Source of the DNA: Ulva prolifera
Lineage: Eukaryota; Chlorophyta; Ulvophyceae; Ulvales; Ulvaceae
Length of the DNA: 64,000 bases
Reading direction: 5' to 3'
Assembly: GCA_023078555.1 (NCBI GenBank)
Contig: CM041198.1
Span: 9,099,836-9,163,835, forward strand
The position numbers and the translations under genes are program-made. The notes below the pieces were generated by a model that was not told where the DNA came from, did not search any database, and saw only the letters and a list, made by a program, of their open reading frames with translations. The stretch's first letter is position 1. Each line of letters begins with the position of its first letter. This document shows positions 59,554 to 64,000 of the stretch, piece by piece.

Positions 59554-62383
59554 GCTCCGCCTTCTGCCGACGCCGGCGAGCATGAGCGCATGCATGCGTT
59601 GCAGCATCGAACAATCAAAGGGAGTGCTGCAGGCACACATGGGGGGCTGGTGTCATGTGCCGGGAGCTTGCTGCGCCGGCGCGGTGCCAACGCGGGGGCC
59701 GTGCAGATGTGAGTCGGGCGGTGCCCGCGCGAAGAGCTCATGATGCCCAGATCGCGGTGCCTCGGGAGCAGCCAGGTGGATGCACACCCCAGGCGCATGC
59801 ACAGCATGTTTGCTAGTGCGATAGAATCTGATTTTACGAGCAGTAAACAACCCCCATTGTTGGGCCTAGACAATGTGACATGGCGCCAAGGCTTTCCTCA
59901 TGGCCGTGCTGTGCTGTGCACGCTGGGAATGGGGTGATGGCTTGGCGGCCGCACATCGCTCGCCACGGCATGCAGGAATCCGACGTGCGACTCCGTAGAC
60001 CCAAAAACGGAGCAGAGGCGGGGCCAGGCCTCCTCTCCGATCCGTCTGTAGAAATAATGTGGGCGCGCGGCGCGCGAGAGGCGTCGTGATGCTGCAACGT
60101 CCACAACATGTAGGCAGGGTAATTGCCCCGCCTCGGGCGGTGCGCTGTCGACCCCGTATCTGGCAGTGCAGCAAACTTGCAGACAGGGCCTTCTGCGAGG
60201 CCGGCGCCGGTAAAGGCTGCGGCATGCATGGCTGCGCACAGCCTCTCTCGTGTCCCTGCACCGTGTGAGCTGGCCCAGGTAGCCAGTACCGGTGACAATA
60301 AAACGCCGAAGCTGTTAAGCACGGGTGGTGCAGCAGGATGTAGCTTGACGCGGGTTGTAAGGCTGAGATCTGTCGGCCCAGGACGCCCTGTACCCGCATT
60401 GTGCGAGCACGCGAGCTCAGCCATCCACTTCAACACATGGCAGGCACTGGGCAGGCTGTGTGTGGGAGTTTTGCAGGCGGAGGCCAGGGGCATGCACTGC
60501 ACTGCGCAGCCTAGGCCTGGCTTCCTGTCAGCATAGCAGTGGCATTGCCGGAAGCAGTCCACGCCACCTGCTGCTAGCGGTCTGCAACACAAACGTTCCT
60601 TTTGAGAAAGGTGCTCAGTCTTCAAGTAAATGTGTTATGTTATTCCGTCCTTGAATTGTAGGGATTGGGACCATGTGAGGTATCAAGGGTCAGAGAAGTT
60701 GACGAGACTGATATTTTTGTGTCTGAACAACAGGCCCCACTCTGGAGCCTCAAATACACATGTAATGTCCATCAGCTTCGGACATCACTTGTAAACCTCT
60801 TCTCTCTTTTCTGAGCCTAATTGCTCCAACTTACGTATCGAAATGTTGCACAACACATAGCGTGGCCGGCAAGCAGATCCGAGACAATTTCTAAGCCCGT
60901 AGTTCAGGTTGTTGCTCCCACACACATACACAGAATGAGAGAATGAGCTTTGCAAGGCTTGATTGGTGCAACGTTCGAGGTGTTTACACTCCCGTTGCAA
61001 CGCGCACCTGCTTCATCCTGGTGCATTCCTAAGATCTGGGACTGATTAATCTTATAAGCAGCTACTGAGTGCAAGAGAAACATGCAGAACCCATGCATGG
61101 CAGTCGCGGAGATATCTTTTAACGTGTCTCACGAATCACAGTCAAGGGAGTTGATGAACAAATCGGACAGTCCAATGTGGACGAGGCGACCTTGCCTGAC
61201 ATGAAGCTCAGTGAAGAATCCGGCTTCCGTAACGCCCCAGATTGTGCACGTGTAAGGATATGATACTCGGAGATCATGAAATGCGTCCACTGCTGAACTG
61301 TTACTCGAAGCTCGTGCAAACTTACACCTCTGCCAGGCTCTTTGGCAGCGACGGCCACTTCTGCAGCACACACTGTGCTGCAAGCTACCGCCTCGCTACA
61401 GATCGAAGCATGTCCAGGGCTTCTTATCTACAGCTTGACACTGCAGCGCAATCACTCATCGCCGCCACATGTGGGCAGCCGGCATTTGGCCTCACAGGAG
61501 AGCATCCTTTCCAGTCCAGCAGTCAACACTAACGGACTAACAGGTGTCCGCAGAATATACACACACAACAGCTGTCTGACATCGCACAAAGGCGTCCTCT
61601 CGCCTCTGCCATTGCACACACCTAGGCCGGCAGCCCCTGCCACACAGCACCGCAGCTGCAGCTTGCCTTGCTAGCTCAGCAGAGTCAGCAGGACTGCACC
61701 ATGGCTAGAGTCCGCATCGGCGGTCAGCTGCCGCTGTGTCACAGCGGCAGCATGTGCAGCAGCTTCAACTGCGCCGCATGCCAGATCCCCGGGCACCAGC
61801 CGGTGTGCAGAACACATGAAACGGTGCACATGCAGGTGGCAGAGGCTGCAGGCTCTGCTACGGCGTGGAGGACAGGCTGTGGGCAGCAAGACATCAGAGG
61901 CTGGGCCTATTGAGTGATGAATGCGGAGGCGGTATCGTGGCTTCTGCGCAAAACGCCATGCCTCCCGAATTGGCTGGTGACGGAGTCCGCAATGCTGTTG
62001 CTGCCGGGCCAGCAGAATCACTCACACGCAGACTACCTCAACTGGCAGCCGGCTGCTACACATCGCCGAGCCTGGCGCGGGCTGCAGGCGCCCTGAAGTT
62101 CGCATCAAGCATTGCAGTCCAGGCCAAACACAACTCTGTGGCGGTCACTCATCACGACCATCCTCTGACGTCTTGCACGGACAATATGAATGTAGCCTGC
62201 GCAGAAACAGCACAGCGGCCAGGGTCGGCCGCGTGGCTGCTGCATGTGCATGCCTGGCGCGGCGCACCGTCACCCGCGCCCACACGCCCCCACAGAGGCC
62301 GCCACTGCCAGGGGCGCAGCAGGCTGACACGTCCACGCAGTGCCTCGGTGTATGGTGCGTACACAGCATCGCATGGCGGTTGT

Positions 62384-62415
<32 letters not shown>

Positions 62416-62424
62416 CCACCACTG
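59554..62424. other. Convergent intergenic region
   Basis: No gene supported. A 263-codon minus-strand frame (60625-59834) is Cys/His/Arg-rich with no motif and is not called. The makorin 3' UTR, with a long C tract on its sense strand, occupies the right end. Confidence 0.5.
62384..62414 (-). repeat. C31 tract in the makorin 3' UTR
   Basis: Thirty-one G on the plus strand, so C on the makorin sense strand, starting about 10 bases past its stop codon. Confidence 0.9.
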
Positions 62425-63570
62425 TTACCGCTGCCGCAGCCGCCGCCCGATACGCCCACCCTCAAGGAAGCTTGACAGCGTGGGGTCCCGCATCGGCACG
62501 ACGCGGCCGTCCGCGCCACTGGCAAAGCGCGTATCCTGCGGCAGCGCAGCCCGGTCCTGCAGGCTGCCGTCGCTGTTTTCGTGGCGGTAGAAGCAAGATG
62601 TGCCGAACGGGCATGTGCCGGCGCCGCGCGCAAAGTGCTTGCAGTGAGTGCGGCCGAGCTTGTCCTTGTAGCCATCTATCACCTGCTGCTTTTCCTCCTG
62701 CACCACAGGGCCCGGCACAAAGTCACAGCGGGCCGAAACATCCCACACAAGCAGCGCTTATGTTCTGTGATCGGGGCGTGAGTGTGCGAGATCGAGGAGC
62801 CACGACGCAAGAAACGTGGAGACGGCCGCCGCGGACGGCACCGCGGCGGCTGCCCGTGAACCACCATCACGGGCAGCTGGTGGTTCACATGGCGCAGCAG
62901 CCACGCTACATGGGTCCAATGGGTTGAGGACGGATTAAAAGCTACCCCCTCCGTGTCAGGAGGTCGTGGGTTCGATTCTGCACGCGCTTTGGGGAATCGA
63001 AACGGCCATACGTGACCACCTCGCGTAGCACAGGAGGAGGCCCTGTGAGTTGCGTACGGTCGTCTGAGGGGGGTTTCCAGGTGGTTGACCCCTTCGGCAT
63101 ATGTGGTCCGTTAACTCGGAGTTGTCAATGTCCAATAGGATACGGCTCAGTACATTTAGATTTACTTTACTTTACATTGGCCCGGATCTTTCCTACGCCG
63201 GGGTAAGGCACACCAACAGTGTTGCTCTCGGTGACTTCAGAGGCAACATCCGACCAGCATGACGGTGCTGAGGGAATATGACGGACCGTGGCATGCCGAG
63301 GACGAGCGCTTCGGCTGCTGCAGGGCAGCGGGGGAGGCGTACTGTGGACTGCGGCCAGACGGAGGATGGGGTGATGAAGAAGGTGAGGGTGCGGCAGGTG
63401 GGGCAGGCGCGGGTCGCGCTCTCGTCGGCCTGCGCACTGCCACGCCAGCTGCGGATGCAGCCGAGGCAGAAGCAGTGGTCGCACGCCAGCAGCCCAAACC
63501 GCCGCGCCGCCGGGTCCTCCTTCGCCAGCACCTGCTCCAGGCAGATGCCACACTCCTTCTGCATGTGGAG
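62425..63570 (-). CDS. MKRN: Makorin-type RING E3 ubiquitin ligase, 3' part
   Basis: Two exons are clear on the minus strand. 63570-63343 (76 codons) carries the makorin RING finger: CGICLEQVLAKED, LLACDHCFCLGCIRSWR, ACPTCRTLTFFITPS. It joins in phase 0 to 62697-62425, beginning EEKQQVIDGYKDKLG and holding the CCCH finger CKHFARGAGTCPFGTSCFYRH. The order RING-CCCH with a K/E-rich spacer is diagnostic of makorins, which ubiquitinate proteins and bind RNA through CCCH fingers. The protein ends RRLRQR soon after a DPTLSSFLEG block. The N-terminal CCCH fingers must lie upstream, beyond 63571 and probably past the window edge. The intron (62698-63342) contains a SINE in antisense orientation. Confidence 0.88.
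62930..63178 (+). mobile_element. tRNA-derived SINE in makorin intron
   Basis: The 5' part is tRNA-like: an A-box-like GGGTTGAGGACGG, an anticodon-arm-like hairpin CCTCC-GTGTCA-GGAGG and a B box GGTTCGATTC in a degenerate T arm. A body of about 190 bp follows, ending with GTCAATGTCCAATAGGATAC and a tail of TTTAC repeats. Related 3' ends occur at 576-622 and 27365-27460. It is antisense to the host gene. Exact ends and target-site duplication were not determined. Confidence 0.65.
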
Positions 63571-64000
63571 CTGCCAGGCGTAAGGCACAGCATGGGATTG
63601 GGGGGCGGTGCGCATGCATGGCGCATGCGTGGCGCATGCGTGGCGCATGCGTGGCTGTGACTGCCAGGGGTGCCAAGCAGCGAGCGCATGGTGCCCCCGA
63701 AAGGGAATGCGCCCATTCGACATGGGCATGCGCTCGACGCATGGATGCAGGCAGATACGGCTGTCCGACACGCAAACGGTCACCAGGATGCCCCGCGACA
63801 GGATGCAACTAGGAGAGGCTGAGTTGTAGTAGCAAGAGGAACGAGCAGCTCGGTGTCACAGGCGGCCCCGGGGAATTGAGTTGCATGTGGTCAGGCACAC
63901 ATATACTTCTACAGACTGGTGCGCAGATCACACGTGTAGACGACGGGCCCAGGATTGATGGTTGAGGCTGCAGCAGCTGCCAATGTGCCCGAGACGGGTG
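63571..64000. other. Makorin upstream intron or edge region
   Basis: No makorin N-terminal exon could be recognised. Four near-perfect copies of the 11-bp unit GGCGCATGCGT lie at 63609-63655, just upstream (in makorin sense) of the RING exon. Confidence 0.45.
63609..63655. repeat. GGCGCATGCGT tandem repeat
   Basis: About four 11-bp units; each contains the palindrome GCGCATGCG(T) or a one-base variant. Confidence 0.85.

Noticed and set aside
59834..60625. 263-codon minus-strand frame
   Set aside because: Composition is rich in Cys, His, Arg and Met without motif or regular structure, and it has no gene context. It reads like a chance frame in GC-rich DNA.
1..64000. CRISPR arrays, bacterial operons, ribosome-binding sites, rRNA genes
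   Set aside because: None seen. Introns and gene content are nuclear eukaryotic, and the tandem arrays are micro- or minisatellites without spacers.

Overview
The window is nuclear DNA of a eukaryote, most probably a green alga (core chlorophyte, perhaps a trebouxiophyte). Nearly every recognisable protein is split by short GT-AG introns, and coding exons are GC-rich. The gene set fits: an MPDU1 PQ-loop protein, importin-4, makorin, a NEK kinase, a receptor-like TKL kinase with a beta-helix-like ectodomain, and a radical SAM protein of the cyanobacterial ArsS type. A Kangaroo/PAT-type tyrosine-recombinase retroelement, of the kind first described in Volvox, is also present. TGTAA, the chlorophyte poly(A) signal, lies just past several stop codons. 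The species cannot be named from the sequence.

Layout. 1-9.3 kb: DnaJ-zinc-finger/coiled-coil gene (+), NEK-like kinase (-), MPDU1 (+), methionine sulfoxide reductase A (-). 9.3-17.7 kb: gene-poor DNA, then a 6,015-bp retroelement (11686-17700) with perfect split direct repeats, inverted recombinase and broken reading frames. 18.4-28.8 kb: ArsS-like radical SAM gene (-), divergent from a 14-exon importin-4 gene (+). 28.8-44 kb: repeat-rich DNA and a receptor-like kinase (+, about 31.5-41.2 kb). This stretch holds a family of 19-130 bp insertions that share one end and are flanked by target-site duplications. 44.6-50.7 kb: mostly unassigned, with one tentative minus-strand gene. 50.8-58.9 kb: a large gene joining a CW zinc finger to a TET/JBP-like 2-oxoglutarate/Fe(II) dioxygenase and a tail of about 1,330 low-complexity residues. 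Its catalytic core is interrupted by an intron carrying a 322-bp (GTGTGC)n tract. 62.4-64 kb: 3' part of a makorin E3 ligase gene (-), with a tRNA-derived SINE in an intron.

The genes are independent transcription units, often in divergent (NEK/MPDU1, ArsS/IPO4) or convergent pairs. A common theme is chromatin and mobile DNA: the CW-dioxygenase is a candidate methylated-histone-guided DNA-base oxidase in a region rich in retroelements. Exon joins were chosen by reading frame, splice dinucleotides and family similarity from memory; no alignment or transcript data were available. First exons of the receptor kinase, MSRA, makorin and dioxygenase genes are unresolved.
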